Shown here one piece after another: positions 8,237-15,942 of a stretch of DNA of 64,000 nt. Source of the DNA: JAWWPY01 sp033854735 (GTDB lineage: Bacteria; Actinomycetota; Actinomycetes; Streptosporangiales; Streptosporangiaceae); the NCBI GenBank assembly GCA_033854735.1, contig JAWWPY010000171.1, forward strand, positions 1 through 64,000, read 5' to 3'. The notes below the pieces were generated by a model. That model did no database searches, had not been told where the DNA came from, and was given only the letters and a program-made list of their open reading frames with translations. The first letter of the stretch is position 1, and each line of letters begins with the position of its first letter. The position numbers and the translations under genes are program-made.

Positions 8237-9256
8237 GTGTCGCAGACCTTAAATTCGGCCCATAATTGGGTCAAGAGATCTCCATCTATGGCAATGGCCG
8301 TCCTATATGGCGGCGCATCGCTGGTCGCCCGTGCGAGAGCTACGGCGGAGCCGGCCGGGGACGCTGGGATCGTATGGCATCCTGTTACGGTGGCGACGGG
8401 TCATCTTCGGCATAGTGGGCCTGCGGCCGCTACGCGGCATGGGCTGAGCAAGGTTCCGCAAATCACGGTCTTCTTCTGGATCGTCAAGGTGCTGACCACC
8501 GGCCAGGGCGAGGCAGCGGCGGACTTCCTGTTCTTCCGGTTTGGTCCGGTGGTAATCGGTGCCCTGGGCACCATCGGCCTGGCGGGCGCACTGGTGCTCC
8601 AGTTCCGCGCGCGGCGGTATATCGCCTGGATCTACTGGCTGGCGGTCGACATGGTCAGCGTGTTCGGCACACTGGCTGCGGACGGCTTGCACATCAAGCT
8701 GGGCGTCCCTTACGACGTGTCCACCCCGTTCTTCGCGGTCGTGCTGGCTGTCATCTTCGCCGTCTGGCATGCGACCGAGAAGACGCTGTCCATCCACAGC
8801 ATCTACACCTGGCGTCGAGAGGCGTTCTACTGGGCCACGGTGATGGCCACGTTCGCGCTGGGCACCGCTCTGGGCGATCTGACCGCGGTCACGTTCCACC
8901 TGGGCTTCCTGGCCTCGGGCGTCTTGTTCGCCGTGGTGATCGCTATCCCCGCCGTGGCTCACTGGCGGCTGGGCATGAACTCGGTGCTGGCCTTCTGGTT
9001 CGCGTATATCGTGACCCGGCCGCTCGGCGCCTCGTTCGCGGACTGGCTCGGGTTGCCACACAGCCTGGGCGGCCTGGGGCTGGGCCGCGGGCCGGTCAGC
9101 CTGGTCGCGACGTTCGTGATCATCGGCTTCGTCAGCTACCTGGCCGTGACTCGCAAGGATGTTGAATATGTCGCGTCGCGGCCGCCCGCCCGGGGCGGAC
9201 CGGCCCGGGGCGGACCGGCCCGGGGCCGAGCCACCCGAGGCCGGCACGCCGCCTGA
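8237..9256 (+). CDS. COG4705-like multi-pass membrane protein
   Basis: From about residue 70 onward (SKVPQITVFFWIVKVLTT) it matches the bacterial COG4705 membrane-protein pattern, with about eight transmembrane helices and conserved TxGE and DxL-like polar residues between them. The first 70 residues look non-native and lack a ribosome-binding site, so the true start is probably internal (GTG 8390 is the best in-frame candidate). The C-tail carries an ARGGP repeat (9181-9240). The function of the family is unknown; some members have been linked to metal or ion handling, which I cannot test here. Confidence 0.75.
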   Translation: MSQTLNSAHNWVKRSPSMAMAVLYGGASLVARARATAEPAGDAGIVWHPVTVATGHLRHSGPAAATRHGLSKVPQITVFFWIVKVLTTGQGEAAADFLFFRFGPVVIGALGTIGLAGALVLQFRARRYIAWIYWLAVDMVSVFGTLAADGLHIKLGVPYDVSTPFFAVVLAVIFAVWHATEKTLSIHSIYTWRREAFYWATVMATFALGTALGDLTAVTFHLGFLASGVLFAVVIAIPAVAHWRLGMNSVLAFWFAYIVTRPLGASFADWLGLPHSLGGLGLGRGPVSLVATFVIIGFVSYLAVTRKDVEYVASRPPARGGPARGGPARGRATRGRHAA

Positions 9257-9274
9257 CCGCTAGGGCGTGTCCGT

Positions 9275-9320
9275 GGATCTTGGTGGATGTCTGGGCGCCG
9301 ATCCGCGCCGCTGAAGATCC
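9275..9320. terminator. Candidate bidirectional terminator between convergent genes
   Basis: GGATCTT (9275-9281) pairs with AAGATCC (9314-9320), and a smaller stem ggcgc/gcgcc lies inside the loop. It occupies the whole 64-base gap between two convergent genes. There is no U-tract, as is common for actinomycete terminators. Confidence 0.4.
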
Positions 9321-10946
9321 CTAACTGGTTCCGCGCACCCGGCGCCGCCACAGGAACCAGCCGGTCCCGGCGAGCACCACGATGGCGCCGGTCACGATGC
9401 CAGCGATGGCGCCCGGGGACGTAGCTGCGCGATCGGCAGCCTTGGGCCGGTCGCCCGGAGGAGTCGCGGCAGCCGTGCCGGGAGGCGCCGCGGGGCTGGT
9501 GGTCGAAGAGCCAGGAGCAGTCGCGGTGAAGGCGACAACCTGATACGCGGTGGGGACGAGCAGCAGGCCGTCGCCAACGCTCGGAGTCGGGAAATGGTTG
9601 GCGAGTGCGCCGATGGATACCTGCTGCCGCACCCGGCCGGTGGCCGGACTGAGCCCGTACAGCGTGTCTTTGGCGATAGTCCAGACCAGGCCCGCGGCCA
9701 TGATGGGCGGGCCGCCGCCGGTCCCGGAACTCCACACCAGGTGCAGCGCGGCCGGGGCTTTCACCGCCCGCACCGCGATGATGCCGCCCGCGCAGGGCAG
9801 GTAGACCGTCGTGCCGACCACCGCGCTGCCACCCCATATGCCGTCGCCACAGGCCGATCCCAGCGTGGCCAGCTGCCCGCCGATGCCGCCGAGGTGCGCA
9901 CCGTCGAGGAGGTAGATGATGCCGGCCTTCCCGGCCAGCATCACCTGCCCGTCGGACAACGGCACCGGCTCAGTCGACATATCGAGATCTTTGGCGTTGT
10001 CCGACGCCCACGTGCTCGGCGCGAAGAACTGCAGCAGCCGCAGGCCCGGCGACAGATCAAGGGCCGAGTCGCTGTCGTCGTAAGCGCCGGCCTCCGAGCG
10101 GACCGAACCGTTCCCCACGGTGACCAGGAGATGACCGCTGCGATCGACAGCCGGTGCCGCCCCGGCCATCCAGATCGCCCCCTGCGACTGGCCGGCCGCG
10201 GCGTCCACGGTGAAGATGACCGGCTGTCCGCCCGTTTCGGGCACCGCTTCCAGCCGGCCCCGGTAGCTGGCACAGTCTCCGTCGTTGCCGCCGAACCCGA
10301 ACACCACCTGGCCCGCATCGAGGGTCAGGCCGGTGCGCTGCAGCAGCGCCGCGGGATCCGCTCCGGCCGGGTCCACGTTCTGAGTCATCTCGCTCCGGCC
10401 TGAGGCCACGGCCAGGCCGACCACGATGTGGGCCGGCTTTCCCCGCACGAGTTCGTCGGCCACCACGAAGATCTCGCCCCGGGACTGATCGATGACCGGT
10501 GTACCCGTGATTCCCACCGTGGGCCCGATGTCGCCACAGGGAAGAGACTTGGACGGCACCGGGGTGCCGACATGCGTGGCCCAGACCACCCGGCCCGTGG
10601 CGGACGAGAGCGCGTACACGGTGTCGTTTTCTGTTGCCACATAGATTCGCCCCAACGAAACGAGAGGCTCACCGTAGATCTCTCCATCGAGAGTGGGTGA
10701 AGTCCACGCGCGGGCCGAGGTGTCCACGGCGGTTACCGGCTCCCCGACGCCGGTGCCGGCGACATCGTGGTGGTACACCGTCCAGGAGCTGGCGTCACTG
10801 GGCGGCGAGGCCAGGGTGGCCGCCGCGCCATGCCCGGCTCCAAACACCAAGACCACCGGGACGGAGGCCAGGGCCAGCCATCCGGTCGCTCGCGGCGAAC
10901 TGCGCGGCCAGCCTGTCATGGCTGAACGATAGCGCGCAGTGATCAT
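9321..10946 (-). CDS. Membrane-anchored PQQ-like beta-propeller protein
   Basis: An N-terminal hydrophobic export segment (GWLALASVPVVLVFGAG) leads into PQQ-enzyme-like propeller blades: GEIYGEPLVSLGRIYVATEN, VYALSSATGRVVW, a GTPVID motif and TGRVRQQVSIG. A Pro/Ala/Thr-rich linker follows, then a C-terminal transmembrane helix (AIAGIVTGAIVVLAG) and an RRRVR stop-transfer tail. The topology is an extracellular propeller held to the membrane. No catalytic dehydrogenase residues are evident, so it may be a scaffold or binding protein. ATG 10946 is preferred (GGACGGGA upstream). ATG 10919 or a longer frame to 11024 are possible. Confidence 0.78.
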   Translation of the reverse strand: MITARYRSAMTGWPRSSPRATGWLALASVPVVLVFGAGHGAAATLASPPSDASSWTVYHHDVAGTGVGEPVTAVDTSARAWTSPTLDGEIYGEPLVSLGRIYVATENDTVYALSSATGRVVWATHVGTPVPSKSLPCGDIGPTVGITGTPVIDQSRGEIFVVADELVRGKPAHIVVGLAVASGRSEMTQNVDPAGADPAALLQRTGLTLDAGQVVFGFGGNDGDCASYRGRLEAVPETGGQPVIFTVDAAAGQSQGAIWMAGAAPAVDRSGHLLVTVGNGSVRSEAGAYDDSDSALDLSPGLRLLQFFAPSTWASDNAKDLDMSTEPVPLSDGQVMLAGKAGIIYLLDGAHLGGIGGQLATLGSACGDGIWGGSAVVGTTVYLPCAGGIIAVRAVKAPAALHLVWSSGTGGGPPIMAAGLVWTIAKDTLYGLSPATGRVRQQVSIGALANHFPTPSVGDGLLLVPTAYQVVAFTATAPGSSTTSPAAPPGTAAATPPGDRPKAADRAATSPGAIAGIVTGAIVVLAGTGWFLWRRRVRGTS

Positions 10947-11063
10947 TCCCGTCCGGGGAGCGCCAACCCTTCGGGTGGCCGATGAAGGTGACGGCCCATC
11001 ACCAGCCACGCGCGTAGCGTACATAGCAAAGAAAGTCGCTTACCTGTTCGGCAGGAGATCCGG

Positions 11064-11939
11064 ATGAGCCGCATCATCGACGGCAAGGCCATCGCCGCTG
11101 CCATATCGCAGCGGTCCGCCAAGTTGGCTGCTCTCCTGCGCGAGAGGGGGACAACGCCGACCCTGGCCGTGGTCGTCGCCACCGACGACGAGGGAGCCGC
11201 CTGGTATCTGCGGTCCATCGGTTCCGCCGCCGCCCGGGCTGGCATCGACTCCCAGGTTCACCGGCTGCCCTCGGCCGCCGACCGGGCCGAAATCGCCGGG
11301 CGGCTTTCGGAGTTGTCGCAGGACCCTGCCGTGCACGGGATCATCTGCCAGACCCCGCTTCCGGACGGCCTGGACCTGGCCGTCATCGGTTCGGCCATCA
11401 CGGTCGGCAAGGATGTCGATGGAGCCAATCCGCAGTCTCTTGGCATGCTCGCCGCGGGCGTGCCGGGTGCCTTTCCCCCGGCGACGGCCGCGGCCGTGCT
11501 GGAGATCCTGATCCGCGAGCATGTCCCCCTGGAGGGCCAGCGAGCCGTGGTGATCGGCCGTTCCACCATCGTCGGCAAGCCGACAGCGCTGCTTCTGCTG
11601 GCTCAGCACGCCACGGTCACGATCTGCCACTCGCGAACGCGGGACCTGCCCGAGGTATGCCGGGAAGCCGACATCCTCGTCGTCGCGGCGGGACGGCCGA
11701 AGATGGTCGGCGCCGAATACGTGGCCCCGGGTGCCGTGGTGATCGACGTCGGCATCAATGCCACCGATGGCGGCGGTGTCGTCGGTGACGTCGACACCGA
11801 CGCCCTCGCCGGTATCCCGTCAGCGGTCACCCCGGTCCCGGGCGGTGTCGGCCCGGTGACGACCGCGCAGCTGATGCACCACACGATCCGCGCCGCGCTC
11901 AGCGCCAGTTCAGTGGACGAGCCAGGTTGCGATCTCTAA
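11064..11939 (+). CDS. folD: FolD-type methylenetetrahydrofolate dehydrogenase/cyclohydrolase paralogue, catalytic Lys replaced
   Basis: FolD interconverts 5,10-methylene-, 5,10-methenyl- and 10-formyl-tetrahydrofolate with NADP. The overall fold is clear: Gln96, KDVDG at 116-120, the Rossmann motif VVIGRSTIVGKP at 162-173, SRTRDLP, GAVVIDVGIN and TPVPGGVGPVTTA. However, the YxxxK motif reads Tyr48-Leu-Arg-Ser-Ile52, so the Lys essential for cyclohydrolase chemistry is missing, and PCTPxG has become PPATAAA. This looks like a divergent second FolD, possibly dehydrogenase-only. GGAGATCC precedes the ATG. The last residues (CDL) differ from the likely ancestral end because a segment has been inserted right after codon 288. 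Confidence 0.85.
   Translation: MSRIIDGKAIAAAISQRSAKLAALLRERGTTPTLAVVVATDDEGAAWYLRSIGSAAARAGIDSQVHRLPSAADRAEIAGRLSELSQDPAVHGIICQTPLPDGLDLAVIGSAITVGKDVDGANPQSLGMLAAGVPGAFPPATAAAVLEILIREHVPLEGQRAVVIGRSTIVGKPTALLLLAQHATVTICHSRTRDLPEVCREADILVVAAGRPKMVGAEYVAPGAVVIDVGINATDGGGVVGDVDTDALAGIPSAVTPVPGGVGPVTTAQLMHHTIRAALSASSVDEPGCDL
11873..11929 (+). repeat. 57-bp direct repeat, left copy (3' end of folD)
   Basis: Codes for MHHTIRAALSASSVDEPG at the C-terminus of the intact folD. It matches 15851-15907 at 56 of 57 positions, with one c/t difference at 11879 versus 15857. In this copy the reading frame continues for three extra codons to TAA. Confidence 0.95.
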
Positions 11940-12046
11940 GTTGTGCCCGGACGATCTTGTCAACGAGCAGAACGGCGAGGCCGACTACAAGAAGATCGCT
12001 GCTCTTCTTAGATCAAGTCGTGCTGAAACTCAGCGGGGAGCAGCTC

Positions 12047-12889
12047 TCAGCAGTTCCCCCGGGGCCCCGGCGGGCAGGACGTGTTCTGGTCTTCGTGGAT
12101 CGCGCCACCCTGGGCCGGCCCGTCGCCGGTCTGGTTGGCTTCTGCGGCGATGCCGGTGAGAAGCCAGTTGAGCCCGGTCTCGAAAGTGAGCTCGTCGTTC
12201 TCGTTGTGCAGCAAACCCGCAGCGCCGATGCCGGCGAGGTTCGGGAAGTTGCCCGAGTCAGCGAGGCCCTGTAGGTATGCCTCGGCCGCGGCCCGCCAGC
12301 CGGGGTCGTTTGCGGTATTCCCTTCGCTGTGGTCCCGGGCGGGGCTGGTGTGGGCGTGGCCCATGGCGTAGGTGTCCACAGCGCGCAGGATGGCCAGTCT
12401 TTTCGTCCAGTCGATGCCGAGCGCGGCGGTCGCTTCGAGCGACTGCTCGGCGTGGCGCATGAGGTTCGGCCCGATCAAGGCCTGCTGCCCGGCCGCAGTG
12501 ACCGTCCACGGGTGGGCCAGGCACACCGCGTGCAGGGCGTGGGCGAGGGCAGCGAGCGCGTCGCGCCAGTCATGGGGGATCTCGTCGAGCACTGCTCCGG
12601 CGACAACCTCGTCCACCATCAGGTCCATCAGTTCGTCCTTGCGGGCGAAGTAGCGGTAGAGGTCCATCGGCCGGGTCTTCAACGCCGCAGCTACCCGGCG
12701 GACCGACACGGCATCGAGTCCGTGGGTGTCGGCGAGATCGATCGCGGCCGCGACGATCGCCTCTCTGGTCGGGCGCTCGCGCTTTTCCTTCGGGAGCCGG
12801 GTCCAGATCAGCCCGGCTGGCGCCGGCCCCTGGGCCGGGTCTGACGTGCCGGAATCCTGGCCAGGTGAAGTGGATGTCACGGGATCCAT
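12047..12889 (-). CDS. TetR/AcrR-family repressor (TetR_C_1 type)
   Basis: A 280-residue regulator with a Pro/Gly-rich N-terminal extension, then an HTH at about residues 41-90 (TREAIVAAAIDLADTHGLDAVSVRRVAAAL, then PMDLYRYFARKDELMD). A long all-alpha ligand-binding domain of the tetracycline-repressor C-terminal type follows. It is divergent from the MFS exporter with 68 bases between starts, and that gap holds a GATACA-G-TGTATC palindrome. The expected role is drug- or metabolite-responsive repression of the exporter and of itself. The inducer is unknown. It lies inside the cassette bounded by folD-end repeats. Confidence 0.92.
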   Translation of the reverse strand: MDPVTSTSPGQDSGTSDPAQGPAPAGLIWTRLPKEKRERPTREAIVAAAIDLADTHGLDAVSVRRVAAALKTRPMDLYRYFARKDELMDLMVDEVVAGAVLDEIPHDWRDALAALAHALHAVCLAHPWTVTAAGQQALIGPNLMRHAEQSLEATAALGIDWTKRLAILRAVDTYAMGHAHTSPARDHSEGNTANDPGWRAAAEAYLQGLADSGNFPNLAGIGAAGLLHNENDELTFETGLNWLLTGIAAEANQTGDGPAQGGAIHEDQNTSCPPGPRGNC

Positions 12890-12907
12890 GATACACCGTC
12901 CAGTTCT

Positions 12908-12920
12908 GATACAGTGTATC
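12908..12920. promoter_or_regulatory. Candidate TetR operator between the repressor and the MFS gene
   Basis: A perfect 13-bp dyad, GATACA-G-TGTATC, sits about 40 bases upstream of the MFS start. A further half-site GATACAC lies at 12890-12896, overlapping the repressor start. Location and symmetry fit an autoregulating TetR-type site controlling both divergent promoters. Confidence 0.6.
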
Positions 12921-12957
12921 TAAATCGAGGCAGCGTATCAGCCAGATCGGAGCGGTC

Positions 12958-14418
12958 ATGAGCACTGAAGCGAAAAGTTCGCCCCCAGGGGGCGCCGCGG
13001 CGATCCTGGCGCTAGCGGCCCTGGCCTTCGCCCTGGCGCAGACCGCCGTGATCCCGGGCATGCGGGGCATGGCCCAGTCGCTCGAGACCAGCACCGAGAC
13101 CGTGTCCTGGGTGCTCACCGGCTACCTGGTGGCCGCCGCGGTGCTCACCCCGGTGGTGGGCCGGCTCGGGGACATGTTCGGTAAGCGGCGCATGCTCTTG
13201 GTCGCGCTTGCGTTCTTCGGCGCTGGTGGAGCGGTGGCAGCCGTAGCCCCGAACGTCTGGATTGTCGTAGCGGCCCGCGTACTTCAGGGTGTCGGCGGCG
13301 GCGTCTTCCCGCTGTGCTTCGGCATCATCAGCGACAGCTTCCCGGAGGAGCGCAGGCCAGGGGCGCTGGGCCTGATCTCGGCCATCGCCGGCGTGGGCGC
13401 CGGAGGCGGGCTCCTGCTGGGCGGCCTGCTGATCGACCACGCCTCCTACCACTGGATCTTCTGGTCCGGGACGATCATGGCCGGACTGGCGATCATCGGG
13501 GTCGCCGCCCTGCCCGCCTCAGGCGAGCGCACCCCGGGGAAGATCGACTACGTTGGCAGCGTGCTGCTCGGCGCAGGTATCACCGCGCCGCTGATCGCCT
13601 TGACCAAGACCACCCAGTGGGGCTGGGGCAGCGCCCGCACGCTCGGCCTCATCGGCGCCGGCCTGGTCATCCTGGTGCTGTTCGGCCTGTTCGAGCGGCG
13701 GGTGAAGGCGCCACTGGTGAACATGTCGGTGTTCGCCCGCCCGACCGTCCTGGTCACCAACATCACCACCCTGCTGGTCGGCTTCGCGATGTTCGGCGCT
13801 TTCGTCCTGGTCCCGCAACTGGCCGAGACGCCCAAGATTTCCGGCTACGGATTCGGGCTGGGCGCCACCGGTGCCGGGCTCCTGCTGCTCCCCGCCTGCC
13901 TGGCGATGCTCGCCTTCGGGCCCCTGTCCGGCAGGCTCGGCCTCCGTTTCGGCGCCCGGGTGCCGCTCATCTTGGGCGTGCTGATCTCCGCGGCAGGCCT
14001 GGCCCTGGAAGCCGCCAGCCATGCCTCCGAGGGGGCCGTACTCGGATACTCGATCGTGGTGTTCGCCGGCGTCGGCCTCGCCTTCGCGGCCATGCCCAAC
14101 CTGATCGTCGGCGCAGTCCCCCGGTCCATGACCGGCGAGGCCACCGGCGTCAACGCCCTCATCCGGTCTCTCGGCTCCTCTGTCGGCTCTCAGGTCGCCA
14201 CGACCCTCCTCGCGGTCGGCGTCACGGCCGCGCACCCGCTGCCCCTCGACAGCGCGTTCACCAAGACCTTCGCCATCGGCGCAGGCGCGGCCGTGGCCGC
14301 GGGCATCGCCGCGTTCTTCATTCCGCGCGCCGCCGCCGAGCCGGCCGCCGTCGCGGCGGCGCCGCCCGAGCGCACCGCCGCGGTGGTGGTGGCAGAACCG
14401 GCCGGGCCTCGCGCCTAA
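12958..14418 (+). CDS. MFS exporter, DHA2-like (drug:H+ antiporter)
   Basis: A 486-residue protein with about 14 hydrophobic helices. The MFS signature GRLGDMFGKRR lies in the loop after the second helix (residues about 68-78). A motif-C-like glycine-rich helix (AIAGVGAGGGLLLGGLLID) marks antiporters. The C-tail is short and Ala/Pro-rich. GGAG stands five bases before the ATG. Regulation by the divergent TetR protein through the 12908 palindrome is likely. The substrate is unknown; export of an amphiphilic drug or a cell metabolite is the usual role. Confidence 0.92.
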   Translation: MSTEAKSSPPGGAAAILALAALAFALAQTAVIPGMRGMAQSLETSTETVSWVLTGYLVAAAVLTPVVGRLGDMFGKRRMLLVALAFFGAGGAVAAVAPNVWIVVAARVLQGVGGGVFPLCFGIISDSFPEERRPGALGLISAIAGVGAGGGLLLGGLLIDHASYHWIFWSGTIMAGLAIIGVAALPASGERTPGKIDYVGSVLLGAGITAPLIALTKTTQWGWGSARTLGLIGAGLVILVLFGLFERRVKAPLVNMSVFARPTVLVTNITTLLVGFAMFGAFVLVPQLAETPKISGYGFGLGATGAGLLLLPACLAMLAFGPLSGRLGLRFGARVPLILGVLISAAGLALEAASHASEGAVLGYSIVVFAGVGLAFAAMPNLIVGAVPRSMTGEATGVNALIRSLGSSVGSQVATTLLAVGVTAAHPLPLDSAFTKTFAIGAGAAVAAGIAAFFIPRAAAEPAAVAAAPPERTAAVVVAEPAGPRA

Positions 14419-14510
14419 TGACCTGGGGGGAGTAACGGTCGTGTCCCCCAGGCCGAGTTCCCGGTCAGGCCAAACGCTCGACATAGGTATCAGAACGGAA
14501 GGAGGGTCGC

Positions 14511-15839
14511 ATGCCTGCTCTAGTGGCGGTGCTGGTCTACTGGTTTCGCGTGCTTCGCCGGCCCATGGATGTACGACTCAAGCGCCGCCACGTCGGGGGT
14601 TCCGCGGTTCTCACTCTCGGGGCCGGCATGATCGTGCTCTGGGTCCAAGAACGGCCGATGACCCTGCCCGGCAGGTATAGGTGGGGCGAACTGGCCGGCG
14701 TGATGGCGGTTTACCTGTTTACCTGGTCGCTGATCCTGGCTACCCGCGCGCGCTGGCTGGAGCCGTGGTTCGGTGGCCTGGACCGCATGTATCTCTGGCA
14801 CAAGCGGGCGGCCATCGCCGGGACGTTGCTGGTCCTCCCGCACTTTACCGTGACCGGCGCCGCGCCCGGCCGACCGGCGAACACGGCCGGCCTCGCGTTG
14901 GGCGTGATATCGCTTCTTGGGATAATCGGCCTGGTTGTGATCTCGCTGCCGCGTGCCGCGCGGATTCTGCGCCTCTCCTACTACCGATGGAAATTCCTGC
15001 ACCGCCTGATCGGACTGTTCGTGGCCACCAGCGTGATCCACGGCCTGGTCCTGGATCAGGTCATCGCATCCTCACTCGTGCTCCGGGTCGTTTTCCTCAT
15101 CGTCGGGACTGCCGGATTCCTCTGCTATCTCTACGAAGAACTCCTGATGCGCCGCCTGCTGCCGACCGCGGACTACACCGTGACGAGCGTCACCCGTCCA
15201 GCCGAAGACATCGTCGAGCTGCGCCTCACACCGAGCGGGCCAGGCATCACACCTCAGCCCGGGCAGTTCGTGTTCCTGCACGTCGGTGGTGACGGCGCCT
15301 GGCACGAACATCCCTTCTCGGTCGCCGGCACCGGTCCCGGCCATCAGCTGCGGCTATCGGTACGCGCGCAGGGTCGCGAAACACGAACCCTGTCTGCCGA
15401 ACTGACACCCGGCCTGCCCGCGACAGTCAGCGGCCCTTACGGCATGTTCGACTTCACCCTCGGTGGCCGCGCTCAAGTCTGGATCGCCGGCGGCATCGGT
15501 ATCGTCCCATTCCTCAGCTGGCTGCAGGCGCTCACATCAGAGGATCGGCACAGCGTGGAGCTCTTCTACATCGTCCCAACCGAAGCCGATGCCGTGTACC
15601 TGCCTGAACTACTTGCGCAGAGCGATCGCCTGCCATCGATGCGCCTGCACCCTGTCTTTACGCGCACGCATGGCCACCTCACTGGTGCCGACGTCGACAC
15701 CGCGCTCCAAGGCCCGATCGCCGAGGTGCACACGTTTATCTGCGGCCCCGTGCCCATGGTCGAGGACATCAGCCGCTACCTGCGACGGCGTGGCGTGCCG
15801 CGTGACTACATCCATGCTGAACACTTCGCCTTCCGGTAA
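14511..15839 (+). CDS. Ferric-reductase-like transmembrane flavoprotein (FRE/NOX-type)
   Basis: A 442-residue oxidoreductase. The N-terminal half has about six helices carrying histidines spaced like b-type haem ligands (WHKRAAIAGTLLVLPHF and WKFLHRLIGLFVATSVIHG). The C-terminal half has a FAD-binding HPFSVAG motif with flanking PGQFVFLHV, then a ferredoxin-reductase NAD-binding fold with GGIGIVPFLSW and FICGPVPM. It should move electrons from cytosolic NAD(P)H across the membrane to ferric iron, oxygen or a quinone. A GGAAGGAGGG ribosome-binding site precedes the start. It is probably co-transcribed with the MFS gene 92 bases upstream. Confidence 0.88.
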   Translation: MPALVAVLVYWFRVLRRPMDVRLKRRHVGGSAVLTLGAGMIVLWVQERPMTLPGRYRWGELAGVMAVYLFTWSLILATRARWLEPWFGGLDRMYLWHKRAAIAGTLLVLPHFTVTGAAPGRPANTAGLALGVISLLGIIGLVVISLPRAARILRLSYYRWKFLHRLIGLFVATSVIHGLVLDQVIASSLVLRVVFLIVGTAGFLCYLYEELLMRRLLPTADYTVTSVTRPAEDIVELRLTPSGPGITPQPGQFVFLHVGGDGAWHEHPFSVAGTGPGHQLRLSVRAQGRETRTLSAELTPGLPATVSGPYGMFDFTLGGRAQVWIAGGIGIVPFLSWLQALTSEDRHSVELFYIVPTEADAVYLPELLAQSDRLPSMRLHPVFTRTHGHLTGADVDTALQGPIAEVHTFICGPVPMVEDISRYLRRRGVPRDYIHAEHFAFR

Positions 15840-15850
15840 AACGCACAACC

Positions 15851-15907
15851 GATGCATCACACGATCCGCGCCGCGCTCAGCGCCAGTTCAGTGGACGAGC
15901 CAGGTTG
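15851..15907 (+). repeat. 57-bp direct repeat, right copy (orphan folD 3' end)
   Basis: Repeats 11873-11929 with one mismatch and still encodes MHHTIRAALSASSVDEPG, followed at once by TGA. It has no upstream folD body; it begins 12 bases after the reductase stop codon. It is best read as the displaced original end of folD. Confidence 0.95.
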
Positions 15908-15942
15908 ACCCCCGGACCTGGGCCGCACATCCGGGGCGCAGG

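Larger units (their letters stand above)
11930..15907. mobile_element. Candidate 3,978-bp inserted cassette with a folD 3'-end duplication
   Basis: Everything between the two 57-bp repeats (TetR, MFS, ferric-reductase-like genes) forms one unit whose length, including one repeat copy, is 3,978 bp. The right copy ends the folD frame with an immediate TGA, which looks like the ancestral folD terminus. This suggests the segment entered at the folD 3' end and restored the gene with a supplied end. No integrase or transposase lies inside. Integration by homologous recombination of a circle, or loss of an integrase, would both fit. The boundaries are fixed by the repeats; the mechanism is inference. 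Confidence 0.5.

Noticed and set aside
9257..9320. Insertion-sequence terminal repeat (gggcgtgtccgtggatcttgg)
   Set aside because: No matching opposite end, transposase or target duplication nearby; the inverted repeats there fit a terminator between convergent genes.
11940..12046. Short coding-like stretch after folD (LVNEQNGEADYKKIAALLRS)
   Set aside because: About 35 codons with no start signal or known family; possibly sequence carried in with the cassette, but not supportable as a gene.
13314..14435. Plus-strand ORF of 373 codons in a second frame of the MFS gene
   Set aside because: Arg/His/Gly-rich out-of-frame shadow of a clear 14-helix transporter.
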